Source: JANQOH01 sp965214495 (GTDB lineage Bacteria > Pseudomonadota > Alphaproteobacteria > UBA7887). From it: a DNA stretch of 64,000 nucleotides. How positions within the stretch are numbered: position 1 is the stretch's first letter; each line of letters begins with the position of its first letter. Positions 25,780 to 36,912 of the stretch are shown one piece after another. The position numbers and the translations under genes were made by a program. Location: NCBI GenBank assembly GCA_965214495.1, contig OZ243958.1:1426001-1490000 (forward strand). The letters run 5' to 3'. The notes under the pieces were generated by a model. The model searched no databases. It was not told the origin of the DNA and saw nothing but the letters and a program-made list of their open reading frames with translations.

Positions 25780-25780
<1 letters not shown>
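25004..25780 (+). CDS. mlaF: MlaF-type ABC transporter ATP-binding protein
   Basis: A 258-residue ATPase. Walker A is GGSGCGKSVTLK, the signature ELSGGMQKRVGLARA, Walker B EILFFDEPTTGLDP, and the switch His is in SITHD. GGMQKRV and the GLDP ending are typical of the Mla branch. It pairs with the permease just upstream through an ATGA overlap, and its own stop shares one base with the radA start. Confidence 0.93.
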
Positions 25781-27141
<1,361 letters not shown>

Positions 27142-27165
27142 AGAAAACACGGGCGGTGGAAAAAA

Positions 27166-27858
27166 ATGGAGGGGTTCAACCTGGTCGATATCGCTGCCGC
27201 CGTCATCGTTCTGTTATCGGCGTTTTTCGCGTTCTACCGCGGTTTCGCCCGTGAGGCGCTGGCGATCGCAGGCTGGGTCGGCGCCGCTGTCGTGGCGTAT
27301 TACTTTTTCGGCGATGCCAGACCCTGGCTCGCGCCGTATATCGAAAACGAGAGTCTGCTCGCCGTGGCGACGGGCGGGACGTTGTTCGTCGGCTCGCTGA
27401 TCTTTTTCGGGCTGGTCGTCCATTATGTCGCCGCGCGTATCAAGAAGAGCCCGTTGAGCGCGCTCGACCGCTCGCTCGGCTTTCTGTTCGGCGTGGCGCG
27501 CGGGATCGTGGTTGTCGCGCTGCTGTTCTTGCTGAGCAAATACACTTCCTGGGATGAGCAGGAGGGCACGGCGCCCGATTGGCTCGCCAATGCAGCGTCC
27601 TACACGCTGATCGAATACACCGCCGACATGGTGGAACGTACGATCCCCGAAGATCTGCTCGACCTGCCGCCGGTCGCACCGTCCGACATGCTGCAGGAGG
27701 ACGAGTGGCTCGACGATGCGACGCCTCTCCCCGAACAGTTGGCACAACCGCCGGTCGTCGATGACGGGATGGGCGGCGAACCGGTTTACGAGGAAGATCC
27801 CGCGCGCCTGCTCGACCTCGACAACGATATCGACGATCCCGGCGCCGGAAAACCTTGA
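27166..27858 (+). CDS. cvpA: CvpA family membrane protein
   Basis: A 230-residue inner-membrane protein. Four hydrophobic segments lie in residues 5-125, with the family's FYRGFAREALAIAGWVGA and FLFGVARGIVVVALLFLL patterns, followed by an acidic, proline-rich cytosolic tail. CvpA proteins are linked to colicin V production and envelope stress, but their molecular role is unsettled. Position between radA and purF is conserved in alphaproteobacteria. The stop overlaps the purF start (TTGA). Confidence 0.9.
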   Translation: MEGFNLVDIAAAVIVLLSAFFAFYRGFAREALAIAGWVGAAVVAYYFFGDARPWLAPYIENESLLAVATGGTLFVGSLIFFGLVVHYVAARIKKSPLSALDRSLGFLFGVARGIVVVALLFLLSKYTSWDEQEGTAPDWLANAASYTLIEYTADMVERTIPEDLLDLPPVAPSDMLQEDEWLDDATPLPEQLAQPPVVDDGMGGEPVYEEDPARLLDLDNDIDDPGAGKP

Positions 27859-29318
27859 GCGTCATGCGCATAGGCGCCCCGTGGGACGACGACAAGCTCC
27901 GTGAGGCGTGCGGAATTTTCGGCATGTTCGGGCATCCCGAAGCCGCGACACATACCGCCCTGGGCCTGCACGCGCTGCAACATCGCGGTCAGGAAGCAGC
28001 CGGAATCGTCAGTTACGACGGGAGGGCGTTTCACGCCCATCGCAGCCTGGGCAAGGTCGGAGATCATTTCAGCGACCAGGCAACCATCGGGAGACTGCCC
28101 GGCGACCACGCGATCGGCCACGTGCGCTATTCGACTCAGGGGGAGATCATGCTGCGCAACGTGCAGCCGATCTTCGCCGACCTTCAGGCCGGCGGCATGG
28201 CCATCGCCCACAACGGCAACCTGACCAACGCCCTCGCGGCACGCCGCGATCTGGTGGGGCGCGGCTGCATCTTTCAGTCGACCATGGATACCGAAGTGAT
28301 CGTCCACCTCATCGCCACCAGCCGCAAGGATACGTTCGTCGAGCGGCTGATCGACGCGCTGCGGCAGCTGTCCGGCGCCTATTCCCTCGTCATCCTGACC
28401 GAGCAGGCTCTGATCGGGGTTCGCGACCGGTTCGGCGTGCGCCCCTTGCAGATCGGCCACCTCGATGGCAGCACGATCCTGACCTCGGAATCCTGCGCGC
28501 TCGATATTATCGGCGCCGGGTTCGTGCGCGACGTCCAGCCCGGTGAGATCGTCGTTATCGACCGCAACGGCTTACGCAGCATGATGCCCTTTCCAACCGC
28601 GCCGCAGCGTTTCTGCGTTTTCGAGTATATCTACTTCTCCCGCCCCGACAGCATGATCGAAAGCCGCAGCGTGTATGCGGTGCGCAAGCGGGTGGGCGCC
28701 GAATTGGCGCGCGAGGAAGGCGCACCCGCCGACGTGGTGGTGCCGGTCCCGGATTCGGGCGTGCCTGCGGCGATCGGTTACGCCGAACATGCCGGCCTGC
28801 CGTTCGAGCTCGGCATTGTGCGCAACCACTATGTCGGACGCACTTTCATCGAACCGACCGACTCGATCCGTCATCTGGGCATCAAGCTTAAGCACAACGC
28901 CAACCGCGCCATGCTGGCGGGCAAGCGGGTGGTGCTGGTGGACGATTCGATCGTGCGCGGCACCACATCGCTCAAGATCGTCGAGATGGTGCGCGGCGCG
29001 GGAGCAACCGAAGTCCACATGCGTATCGCCAGCCCGCCGACCACCCACTCGTGTTTCTATGGCGTCGACACGCCCGACCAGGCGCAATTGCTTGCCTCGC
29101 GGATGGACCTCGCAACGATGGCCGATCATATCGGGGTCGACAGTCTCGCCTTCGTCTCGATCGGCGGGCTCTACCGTGCGATCGGCGCCGCCGGTCGCGA
29201 CCCTGTGCGACCGCAGTTTTGCGACGCGTGCTTCACCGGCGACTACCCGATTCCGCTCTGTGACCGGGACAAGGGCGGCGGCCCGATGCAGTTGTCGCTG
29301 CTGGCGGAGAACGCTTGA
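27855..29318 (+). CDS. purF: Amidophosphoribosyltransferase
   Basis: First step of purine synthesis: PRPP plus glutamine to phosphoribosylamine. The class II glutaminase domain begins at the nucleophilic cysteine in REACGIFG. HRGQEAAG and the PRPP-binding loop VVLVDDSIVRGTT are intact. I chose the TTG at 27855, since it makes the same four-base TTGA overlap used by the next gene. An ATG at 27864 would shorten the protein by three residues. In either case a short propeptide must be removed to free the cysteine. Confidence 0.95.
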   Translation: MSVMRIGAPWDDDKLREACGIFGMFGHPEAATHTALGLHALQHRGQEAAGIVSYDGRAFHAHRSLGKVGDHFSDQATIGRLPGDHAIGHVRYSTQGEIMLRNVQPIFADLQAGGMAIAHNGNLTNALAARRDLVGRGCIFQSTMDTEVIVHLIATSRKDTFVERLIDALRQLSGAYSLVILTEQALIGVRDRFGVRPLQIGHLDGSTILTSESCALDIIGAGFVRDVQPGEIVVIDRNGLRSMMPFPTAPQRFCVFEYIYFSRPDSMIESRSVYAVRKRVGAELAREEGAPADVVVPVPDSGVPAAIGYAEHAGLPFELGIVRNHYVGRTFIEPTDSIRHLGIKLKHNANRAMLAGKRVVLVDDSIVRGTTSLKIVEMVRGAGATEVHMRIASPPTTHSCFYGVDTPDQAQLLASRMDLATMADHIGVDSLAFVSIGGLYRAIGAAGRDPVRPQFCDACFTGDYPIPLCDRDKGGGPMQLSLLAENA

Positions 29319-30049
29319 ACGGCGGTTCACCGTCGGGACGGCTCACCGGGCGCATCGCGGTGGTGACGGGCGCGTCACGCGGTATCGGCGCCGCGGTGGC
29401 CGACCGTTTCGCCGCCGAAGGCGCCCATGTCTATGCCCTCGCCCGAGACCGCGATGCGCTCGAGAAGCTCGGCGCGCGGAATATGACCGCCGGGGGCGCC
29501 ATCACACCGGTGCCGATCGACGTCACGGACGGAGCAGCGATCGACCGCCTCGGCGGCGTGCTCGCCGAGCGCCATGGGCGACTCGACGTTCTGGTCGGCA
29601 ACGCGGCGCTGCTGACCGGCCTGTCGCCCGTCGGGCATGTCCGCCCGTGGGACTGGGAGCGCACGATCGACGTCAATCTCAGCGCCAACTGGCGGCTGTT
29701 ACGCAGTTTCGACCCGCTTCTCCGGCGCTCGCCGGCGGGGCGGGCGGTGTTCGTGACTTCGGGAGTCGGACGCCGCGCCCGGGCCTATTGGGGCGCCTAC
29801 GCGGTGAGCAAGGCGGGGCTCGAAATGCTGGCGCGCGTCTATGCCGAAGAAGTGCGCAAGACCCGGGTGCGCGTGAATCTCGTCGACCCGGGCGCGGTGC
29901 GCACGGCCATGCGCGCTCGCGCCATGCCGGGCGAGGATCCGCTCACCCTGCCGACGCCGGACGCGACTACGGATCTTTTCGTCGCGCTAGCGGAGTCGGT
30001 TTGCGAACGCCACGGAGAGATCGTCGGTCCCGGGCCGCCGCCGGGATAA
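29315..30049 (+). CDS. SDR family NAD(P)-dependent oxidoreductase
   Basis: A 244-residue short-chain dehydrogenase with the cofactor loop TGASRGIGAAV, NAAL in place of the common NNAG, and the catalytic Ser and Tyr-x3-Lys (VTSGVG, AYAVSK). The substrate is unknown. Start is TTG within the purF stop, the second TTGA overlap in a row. It is the last gene of the long plus-strand run. Confidence 0.87.
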   Translation: MNGGSPSGRLTGRIAVVTGASRGIGAAVADRFAAEGAHVYALARDRDALEKLGARNMTAGGAITPVPIDVTDGAAIDRLGGVLAERHGRLDVLVGNAALLTGLSPVGHVRPWDWERTIDVNLSANWRLLRSFDPLLRRSPAGRAVFVTSGVGRRARAYWGAYAVSKAGLEMLARVYAEEVRKTRVRVNLVDPGAVRTAMRARAMPGEDPLTLPTPDATTDLFVALAESVCERHGEIVGPGPPPG

Positions 30050-30057
30050 CGGGGACA

Positions 30058-30080
30058 CCGGGACGAAACCAAGGTCCCGG
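30058..30080. terminator. Weak hairpin between convergent SDR and RND genes
   Basis: CCGGGAC (30058-30064) and GTCCCGG (30074-30080) can pair around a nine-base loop. There is no T tract on either side, so a role as bidirectional terminator is only possible. Confidence 0.3.
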
Positions 30081-30114
30081 AGACGTTTCGCGCAAGTGGG
30101 TGAAATGCCCCTCC

Positions 30115-33100
30115 CTACTCCGCAGCCTCGCGCAGGACGACGGCGGCGCGACTCGGTTCGGCGGCGCGCTTGGGGACGAAAACCGACAGCAAAGCCGGAA
30201 TAATCAAAAGAGTCAGGATCGCCGACAGCGACAGGCCGCCGACCACCACCGACCCCAGACCGCGATAGAGCTCCGAACCCGCGCCCGGCACCAGCACCAG
30301 CGGCAACATCCCGAAAACGCTCGTCAGGGTGGACATGAAGATGGGGCGCAGACGGTTGCGCGTCGATTCGAGGATCGCGTCACTGCCGGTCATGCCCTCC
30401 TCGCGGATGTGTTTGAGGGTCTGATCGACGAGCAGAATCGCGTTGTTGACCACGATGCCCACCAGGATGATGAAGCCGAGCATGGTCAGCATGTCGAGTG
30501 GCTGCAATTTGCCTGACACGCCGAGATAGAGGTTGAGCATGGACAGGCCGAGCATTCCGCCGGCGGTGGCGAGCGGCACCGACAGCATGATGATGAACGG
30601 ATAGAGGAAGCTCTCGAACAGAACCGCCATCAACAGATAGACGATCACGACGGCGACCAGCAGGTTGGTCACCATGGCGTCGAAAGTGACGTCGAGCTGG
30701 GCCGCGGAACCCGACATGCGCAGCCGCACGCCCGCCGGCAGACCGCCGGCCTCCAGCGTGTCGATGACCTGCGTCTGCACGATCTCGATCGCTTCCTCCA
30801 ACGATATGTCCGGCGCCGGGCTGATAACCAACGTGATGGTGCGCTCGCGCTGAAGGTGGCGGATTTCCGTCGGTCCCGAGGTGATTTGCACGTCCGCCAG
30901 CATGTGAACCGGCAGGATGCGCCCGCTCGCGGTCAAAACCGGCAGGTTGTCGATCCCCTGGGTGCGGTCGATCTTGTCTTCCGGGCCGCGCAGGGTGAGA
31001 TCGGTGCGCCGCCCCTCGACGGTGATCTCATCCACCCGCAGGCCGTCGTTGAAAGCGTCGATGCTCAACCCGAGAGAACGCGCCGAGACCCCGTTGTCGG
31101 CGAGACGCACGCGGTCGGGCACCACGCGCACTTCAGGCGAGCCGAGTTCGATCCCCGGAATCGGCCGCACCTGGTTGCCCTGCGCGCGGGGCAGAGCGCC
31201 GGCGGTCAGACCGAACGCGCTTTGCGCGGTCAACACCACCTCTTCGAGATCGGGACCGGAAATGTCGAGCTTGATCGCACGGCCACCGCTGATGTCGCGG
31301 TCGAACAGGCTCGGCTGGGTGAAGAAACCGATGGTCCCCGGCTCCCCCGCCAGCGATTGTTGCAGCACCGGGATCAGTTCCGACACGCGGTCGGCGGTCT
31401 CCTCGTAGGTGCCGGCGCCGAAGATGGTGCGCGACGGCAGGGCGACGAAGAAGTAATTGCGGATTTTCGGCGGGCCGCCGGGCTCGGGCTCGGGGCCGGT
31501 CTCGCTGCCCCACAGGTGACGGACCCTGTCCTCCACCCGGCGCCCGATCTCGGTCATGGTGTCGAGGTTGTAACCCGGCGGCGGGATCATGATCCCGAAG
31601 ATGAGGTTGCGGTTGCCGGCCGGCAGATATTCCAGCTTGGGCAAGAGCAGCCAACTCGCATAGCCCGTGCCCACGACGAGCAGGCAGGCGACGACCAGAG
31701 CCAGCGCGCGCGACCGCACGATCAGCCTCGCATAGCCCATCACGCCGGCGGCGACGAGGCGCGCGAGATGGTCGAGCACCGGCAAGCGGACGCGGCTTTC
31801 CGTGACCACCGCACGCTTGAGCAACCAGTTCGACAGCGCCGGGATCACGGTGATCGACACCGCCAGCGAGGCGAGCACGGCGATCGAAATCGCCACCGCG
31901 ATGTCGCGGAACAACTGCCCGGCCTCGAGCTCCATGATGAGGATCGGAATGAAGACGAGCACGGTGGTCAACGCCGAGACCATGACGGCGCTCCACACCT
32001 GTCGCGCGCCCTTGTAGGCCGCCTCCACCGGCCGCAGCCCCAGTTCGCGGTGTCGGTAGATGTTCTCGAGCACGACGATGGCCGCGTCGACCACCATGCC
32101 GACGGCGAAGGCGATGCCGGCGAGCGAAATCACGTTGATCGACCGGCCCATTGCCGCCATTGCGACGAAAGCGGCGACGACCGAGATCGGGATGGCCATC
32201 GAGACGATCAGCGTGGCGCGCACGGACCGCAGGAAGATGAGCAGGATCATTGCCGCCAGCGTGCCGCCGATCCAGATGTTCTGACGCACCAGCGAGATCG
32301 ACGACTGGATGTAAACGGTTTCGTCGTAAACCTGCTGGAGGGTCAGCCCGGCCTCGGGCATCGCGGTTTCGCTGAGTTCGCGCGCCGCCTCCCTGATTCC
32401 CTCCATCGTCTCGATGACGTTCGCGCCGTTGCTGCGAACGGCGTTGACCGCCAGCGAGTCCTCGGCGAGGAAACGGATGTTGGCGCGCGGCTCTTTATAG
32501 TCGAACCGCACTTGCGCGATGTCGCCGACCGTGACCCGCCCGATGCGTCCGGTAGTCGCGCTTTCGTCGCTGGTGAGCACCACCCTGCGGACGTGCTCGA
32601 CGGTTTCGAACTCGCCCTCGGCGCGGACGACGTAGCGCCGCTTGCCTTCCTCGACATCGCCGGCCGACACGGACGCGTTGGCGGCGCGCAACGCCGCGAC
32701 CACATCGTCCACAGTCAGGCCATATTGCGCCATCAGGTCGGGGTCGATAACCACCCGCATCTCGCGCTGGCTGCCGCCATAGAGATTGGTGGCAGCGACG
32801 CCCTTGACCCGCTCCAACCGCTCCTGGACGACGTCCTCCATGAAATCGCCGTAGGTCTGGATCGGACGGTCGTTGCCGGGGGTGCGCTTGACGATGAACC
32901 ATGCGATAGGGTTATCGCTAAGGCCGGTGGTGGAGATGGTCGGCCGCAGCGCCTCGTCGGGATATCGCTCCACCTGGTCGAGACGGTTGGCGACCAGCAG
33001 CACGGCACGGTCCATGTTGGTGCCGATAGCGAATTGCAGGGTGATCTCCGCCCGGCCGTCCTGGGCGGTGCCCTCGGTTTGGATCAGTCCCTCGATACCC

Positions 33101-33315
33101 TTGAGTTTCTCCTCCTGGCGATTGAGGATCTCGCGTTCGACCTCGTATGGCGAGGCGCCCGGCCAGTTGGTGTGCACGCTGATGACCGGCTTGTTCACGT
33201 CCGGCGCCAACTGGATCGGGATGCGCTGCAACGCCAGCAAGCCGAAGATGATCACCATCAGCACCGCGGCGAGCACCGCGATGGGACGTTGAATCGAGCC
33301 GTGGATCAGGTTCAT
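30115..33315 (-). CDS. RND efflux transporter permease
   Basis: A 1066-residue proton-driven pump of the RND (HAE1-like) superfamily. Its first helix (RPIAVLAAVLMVIIFGLLAL) is followed by a large periplasmic porter domain, helices 2-6, a second porter domain and helices 8-12. TM4 carries the proton-relay aspartate in GMVVDAAIVVLENIYRH. The gene lies 42 bases downstream of the adaptor gene, in the same operon. No outer-membrane TolC-type gene or local regulator is present, and the substrate cannot be predicted. Confidence 0.93.
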   Translation of the reverse strand: MNLIHGSIQRPIAVLAAVLMVIIFGLLALQRIPIQLAPDVNKPVISVHTNWPGASPYEVEREILNRQEEKLKGIEGLIQTEGTAQDGRAEITLQFAIGTNMDRAVLLVANRLDQVERYPDEALRPTISTTGLSDNPIAWFIVKRTPGNDRPIQTYGDFMEDVVQERLERVKGVAATNLYGGSQREMRVVIDPDLMAQYGLTVDDVVAALRAANASVSAGDVEEGKRRYVVRAEGEFETVEHVRRVVLTSDESATTGRIGRVTVGDIAQVRFDYKEPRANIRFLAEDSLAVNAVRSNGANVIETMEGIREAARELSETAMPEAGLTLQQVYDETVYIQSSISLVRQNIWIGGTLAAMILLIFLRSVRATLIVSMAIPISVVAAFVAMAAMGRSINVISLAGIAFAVGMVVDAAIVVLENIYRHRELGLRPVEAAYKGARQVWSAVMVSALTTVLVFIPILIMELEAGQLFRDIAVAISIAVLASLAVSITVIPALSNWLLKRAVVTESRVRLPVLDHLARLVAAGVMGYARLIVRSRALALVVACLLVVGTGYASWLLLPKLEYLPAGNRNLIFGIMIPPPGYNLDTMTEIGRRVEDRVRHLWGSETGPEPEPGGPPKIRNYFFVALPSRTIFGAGTYEETADRVSELIPVLQQSLAGEPGTIGFFTQPSLFDRDISGGRAIKLDISGPDLEEVVLTAQSAFGLTAGALPRAQGNQVRPIPGIELGSPEVRVVPDRVRLADNGVSARSLGLSIDAFNDGLRVDEITVEGRRTDLTLRGPEDKIDRTQGIDNLPVLTASGRILPVHMLADVQITSGPTEIRHLQRERTITLVISPAPDISLEEAIEIVQTQVIDTLEAGGLPAGVRLRMSGSAAQLDVTFDAMVTNLLVAVVIVYLLMAVLFESFLYPFIIMLSVPLATAGGMLGLSMLNLYLGVSGKLQPLDMLTMLGFIILVGIVVNNAILLVDQTLKHIREEGMTGSDAILESTRNRLRPIFMSTLTSVFGMLPLVLVPGAGSELYRGLGSVVVGGLSLSAILTLLIIPALLSVFVPKRAAEPSRAAVVLREAAE

Positions 33316-33356
33316 CGGTCGTCGCCTTCGCTTTCCGCGGTCCGTTTGGCGTTCGC

Positions 33357-34490
33357 CTAGACGCCGCCGTCCTCTTCGGCCTCACCCGAGTCGGGGTCGC
33401 CGACCTGCACCGCCTGCCCTGGCCGCAGACGCTCGTTGCCGCGGACGACCACGGCCTCACCGGCGGTCACGCCGCCGAGCACCTCGAAACGCGCCCCGAC
33501 GGCCTCGCCGAGTTCGACCGGGCGGATTTCGGCAGCGCTCTCGGCGTTGACCACATACACCAGCGACAGCCCCTGCCGCTTAAGGATCGCGTCCTTGTGA
33601 ACGGTCACCACCTGTCGTGGCGCGCCGAGCGGTAGATTGACCGACACCGACTCGCCGGCCGCGTTGGCGACCGACGCACCCTCGACCATCGGCGTGAAGC
33701 GCACCCTGCGCGTGCGTGTCATCGCGTTCTCTTCCGCACCCACTGCGCGGACAGCGGCGGCATGAGAAGAGTTATCCGCCAGCGCGATGGTGATGGGGGT
33801 GCCCGGCCGCAAGCCGGAAATACGATTGTAGGGGACGTCGGCCTCGATCTCGAGGTCGTTCTCATTGAGCAGCGTCACTACCGGATCGCCCACCGCGACC
33901 CAAGCGCCGATCTCGGTGTGGCGGGTGGTGACGACACCGTCATACGGCGCGGTGACCTGGCCGTCGGCAAGTTCGTCTTCGGCGATCCGCAGGTTCGCCC
34001 GCGCCCGTGCGAGCCCGGCAGCGGCAGCAGTGACGGCGCTTTCGCCGATCACCGCATCCTGCACGGCATCGTCGTAACGGGCCTGGCTGAAGGCCGCGGA
34101 CTCGCGAATACCCTCCAGACGCTCGAGTTCCTGGCGGCGCTTGGCAAGCTGCGCGCGGGCGGATTCCACCTGGGCGGACATTTCACGCTCTGACGCGGCG
34201 GCGAGGTCGCGCTGCAACTGCAAGCGGTCAAGATCGAGGATCGCCAACACGTCGCCTTCCATGACCCGGTCGCCGACCTCGACGCGCATCTCGGTGACCG
34301 GGCCGGCGGTGCGAGCCGCCACCTCGCCGCGCTGACGCGCGACGAAACGCCCCAGAACCGGTTGGGTCTGCACCAGAGGCTCGTGCCGCACCTCGTCGAC
34401 TCCGACGAGCGACGGCTGTTGCGCGGCCGCGCCGCCGGCGGCGGCGACCATCGCCGCCGCAACCGCCATCTGCCGCATTCGTTTGCGCAT
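33357..34490 (-). CDS. RND efflux periplasmic adaptor (membrane fusion protein)
   Basis: A 377-residue adaptor that links the RND permease to an outer-membrane channel. A signal peptide (ends GGAAAQ, with no lipobox cysteine) is followed by a lipoyl half-motif (GPVTEMRVEVGDRVMEGDVLA), an alpha-helical hairpin (about 95-165), the second lipoyl half (VTAPYDGVVTTRHTEIGAWV) and beta-barrel and membrane-proximal domains. It is the first gene of the efflux operon. Confidence 0.92.
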   Translation of the reverse strand: MRKRMRQMAVAAAMVAAAGGAAAQQPSLVGVDEVRHEPLVQTQPVLGRFVARQRGEVAARTAGPVTEMRVEVGDRVMEGDVLAILDLDRLQLQRDLAAASEREMSAQVESARAQLAKRRQELERLEGIRESAAFSQARYDDAVQDAVIGESAVTAAAAGLARARANLRIAEDELADGQVTAPYDGVVTTRHTEIGAWVAVGDPVVTLLNENDLEIEADVPYNRISGLRPGTPITIALADNSSHAAAVRAVGAEENAMTRTRRVRFTPMVEGASVANAAGESVSVNLPLGAPRQVVTVHKDAILKRQGLSLVYVVNAESAAEIRPVELGEAVGARFEVLGGVTAGEAVVVRGNERLRPGQAVQVGDPDSGEAEEDGGV

Positions 34491-34640
34491 GAAGACCGCC
34501 GTTACCGCCCGATCAAACCCCGCGCGCCGACGCTTCGACGCGGACGGAAGCTATCAGACCCTGGCGCGAATCGCGAGTCGCAACGAAGCGAGGCGCTGGC
34601 TTGAGCGCGACCCGACCGGACTGCGGTCCCGGTCACCACC

Positions 34641-34655
34641 GACCGCGAAGCGGTC
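34641..34655. promoter_or_regulatory. Short palindrome upstream of the efflux operon
   Basis: GACCGC-GAA-GCGGTC is a perfect 6-base palindrome with a 3-base centre, about 150 bases upstream of the adaptor gene. It could be an operator, but palindromes of this size arise often in GC-rich DNA. Confidence 0.25.
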
Positions 34656-35692
34656 ACGAACTCGGGCGGATTGAACGAGCGGTCGTGACGACATGCTCGC
34701 GCGGGCGGCGTGACGCCTCTTCCCGTGGACACCTCCAATAACAATGCGGTGAGGAGTGGATTCAGGCGGTTTTCGGGGTCTTGTTGGGTGTTTGTGCGTA
34801 TTTGGCGATGTTGATGGGCTGATTGGATCGCAGTAGTCGTGTGCAAGGGGTGCTTTCCGGCTATCCGCGCAGACTCATGCCGTGACGGCTTTGCGCTCGT
34901 GGAACAGCAGACGCTGAATGTTGCAGACGAGGTTGGCCAATCCGATCCGGGTCCGCTCGATGCCGATGGTGCGGATGAACAGGCCCATGCGCTCCTTCCG
35001 GTGGGCGAAGACATGCTCCACCGGTGCGCGGACAGCCGACTTGCGAGCGTTGGCCCGAGCGGTTGTTCCGGGCATGGGTCGGCCCCAGGGCTTCTTGCGG
35101 TGGATGTGGGAGACCCGCCCCCTGTCCGCCAGCCAGGCCTCGTTGGCCCGGAAGCGATAAGCACTGTCAGCCCACACGCCGGCAGCCAGGTTGTCGCTGG
35201 TGATCAAATGACGCAGCATCCGACCGTCATGGCAGGCGGCATCGGTCACCGCGAAGCTGCGGATGAAGCCGTATCTGCGGTCGATGACGATGTGGTTCTT
35301 GTAGCCGAACACCGGGATCGCGATGTCGGGCCGGCGTTGCCGCGATCCGACCGGGGCCCGGCGCCGCCCGGTCTTCACCGTCCAGCGCGCTTGCGTGTCC
35401 TTCTGCGCCGCCTTCGCCGGTTGACCCGCCCAAATCTCGGCGCTGCTCTTGCCCGACCCGATCGCTTCCTTCTCCCGCTCCGTGTGGCGCTGCCTCGGCG
35501 CCGACACCAGCATCGCATCGACGATCTGGCCGCCCATCGCCAGATAGCCCGCACGGCGAAGTTCGCGATCGAAGGCGGCGAACAACGCATCCATCGCCCC
35601 GACCCGAACCAGGCGCTCGCGGAAGGTCCAGATGGTATTGCGATCCGGCGTCCGTGCTCCCAGGTCGAAACCCGGAAAGCGAAGCCAGCTCA

Positions 35693-36912
35693 TACCAAGC
35701 GTAGTTCATATTGACTCATGCATTGATATGTTGTGGCGCGGGGATTTGGATTTCCCCTATAGTGTGTGTTCTGGTTCGTCGTGAATGGAGGGCAAGGATG
35801 GGCGCAGCAACGCCGATAACTCGTGAAGATCGCCCGGCGGATGATCTTTATGAGTTGGCGCGGGATTGCGGGGATGCGAAGCAGGCGTCGCGGGCGCGAG
35901 CGATCGCGATGATCCTGGAGGGTTCGTCTCGGTCGGAAGCGGCTCGTGCGCAGGGTATGGAGGTTCAGATTCTGCGCGATTGGGTGGTGCGCGACAACGA
36001 CGAGGGGTTTGACGGTCTTGCGGACCGGGCGCGCGGCGGGAGCCGTGTGTGGTTGACGTCGGAGCAACTCGCTGCGGTCGGCGAGTGGATCGAGGCGGGG
36101 CCGGACCTTGAGCGTGACGGGGTGACGCGCTGGCGGGTTCGCGACATCGTGCGGAAAATCGCGGAGGCCTTCGGGGTGGTCTATACGGAGAGCGGCGCCC
36201 GTATGATGCTCCGGAGGGAGGGGTTTCGTTTTGTCTCGGGACGCCCGATCCACCCGAAGTCCGACACGGCGCGGCAGCGTGCGTTCGTGGCGGATTTCGC
36301 AACGCTCTTGAAATCGAAGGTCAGCCCTGCGGTGCTGGCGGGGCCGATCGAGGTCTGGTTCCAGGACGAGGCGCGCGTCGGGCAGAAGGGCATGACGACG
36401 CGGGTGGGGGCGCATGGCAAGCGGCGCCCGCGTATCGTGCGCGACCATCGCTACGGTTACGTCTATGTGTTCGGCGCGACCTGCGCGGCGCGCGGCGTCG
36501 GCGGCGCGCATGTGGCGGACAGGGCGGACACGGCGTCGATGAACGCGCATCCGGCGGCCATCGGGGCGGCGGTGACGCCGGGCGCGCACGGCGCGGTCGT
36601 TCTCGACGGCGCCGGCTGGCATCGCTCGAAGGGGCTGGTCGTTCCCGCCAACCTGACGCTGTTGCATCTGCCGCCCTACAGTCCGGAACTCAACCCGATG
36701 GAGCAGATCGTTCTGTTCCTGAAATCGAACCGCTTCGCCAACCGTGCGTTCAAGGACGTCGCCGCCCTGAAGGAGGCATGTCGCACCGCATGGAAATGGC
36801 TGACCGACCAGCCCGGCGTCATCGCCACCATGACACAGCGCCGCTGGGCCGTCGCTCCCCCGCGCCGATCCACAAACATCACCATAACGGTTTGTTTGAT
36901 TTGCGATTGGTA
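35693..36912 (+). mobile_element. IS630-family insertion sequence nested in the IS5 element
   Basis: About 1.22 kb, with imperfect terminal inverted repeats TACCAAGCGTAGTTCA (left) and TACCAATCGCAAATCA (right, read inward), 12 of 16 identical. It is flanked by TCA on both sides. IS630 elements normally duplicate TA, and the terminal TA of each end could be read that way, but only a TCA duplication restores the IS5 frame. Confidence 0.82.

Noticed and set aside
30856..33360. An 834-codon frame antisense to the RND permease
   Set aside because: High-GC shadow frame, rich in His, Asp and Arg, with no domain. The opposite strand encodes a complete RND transporter.
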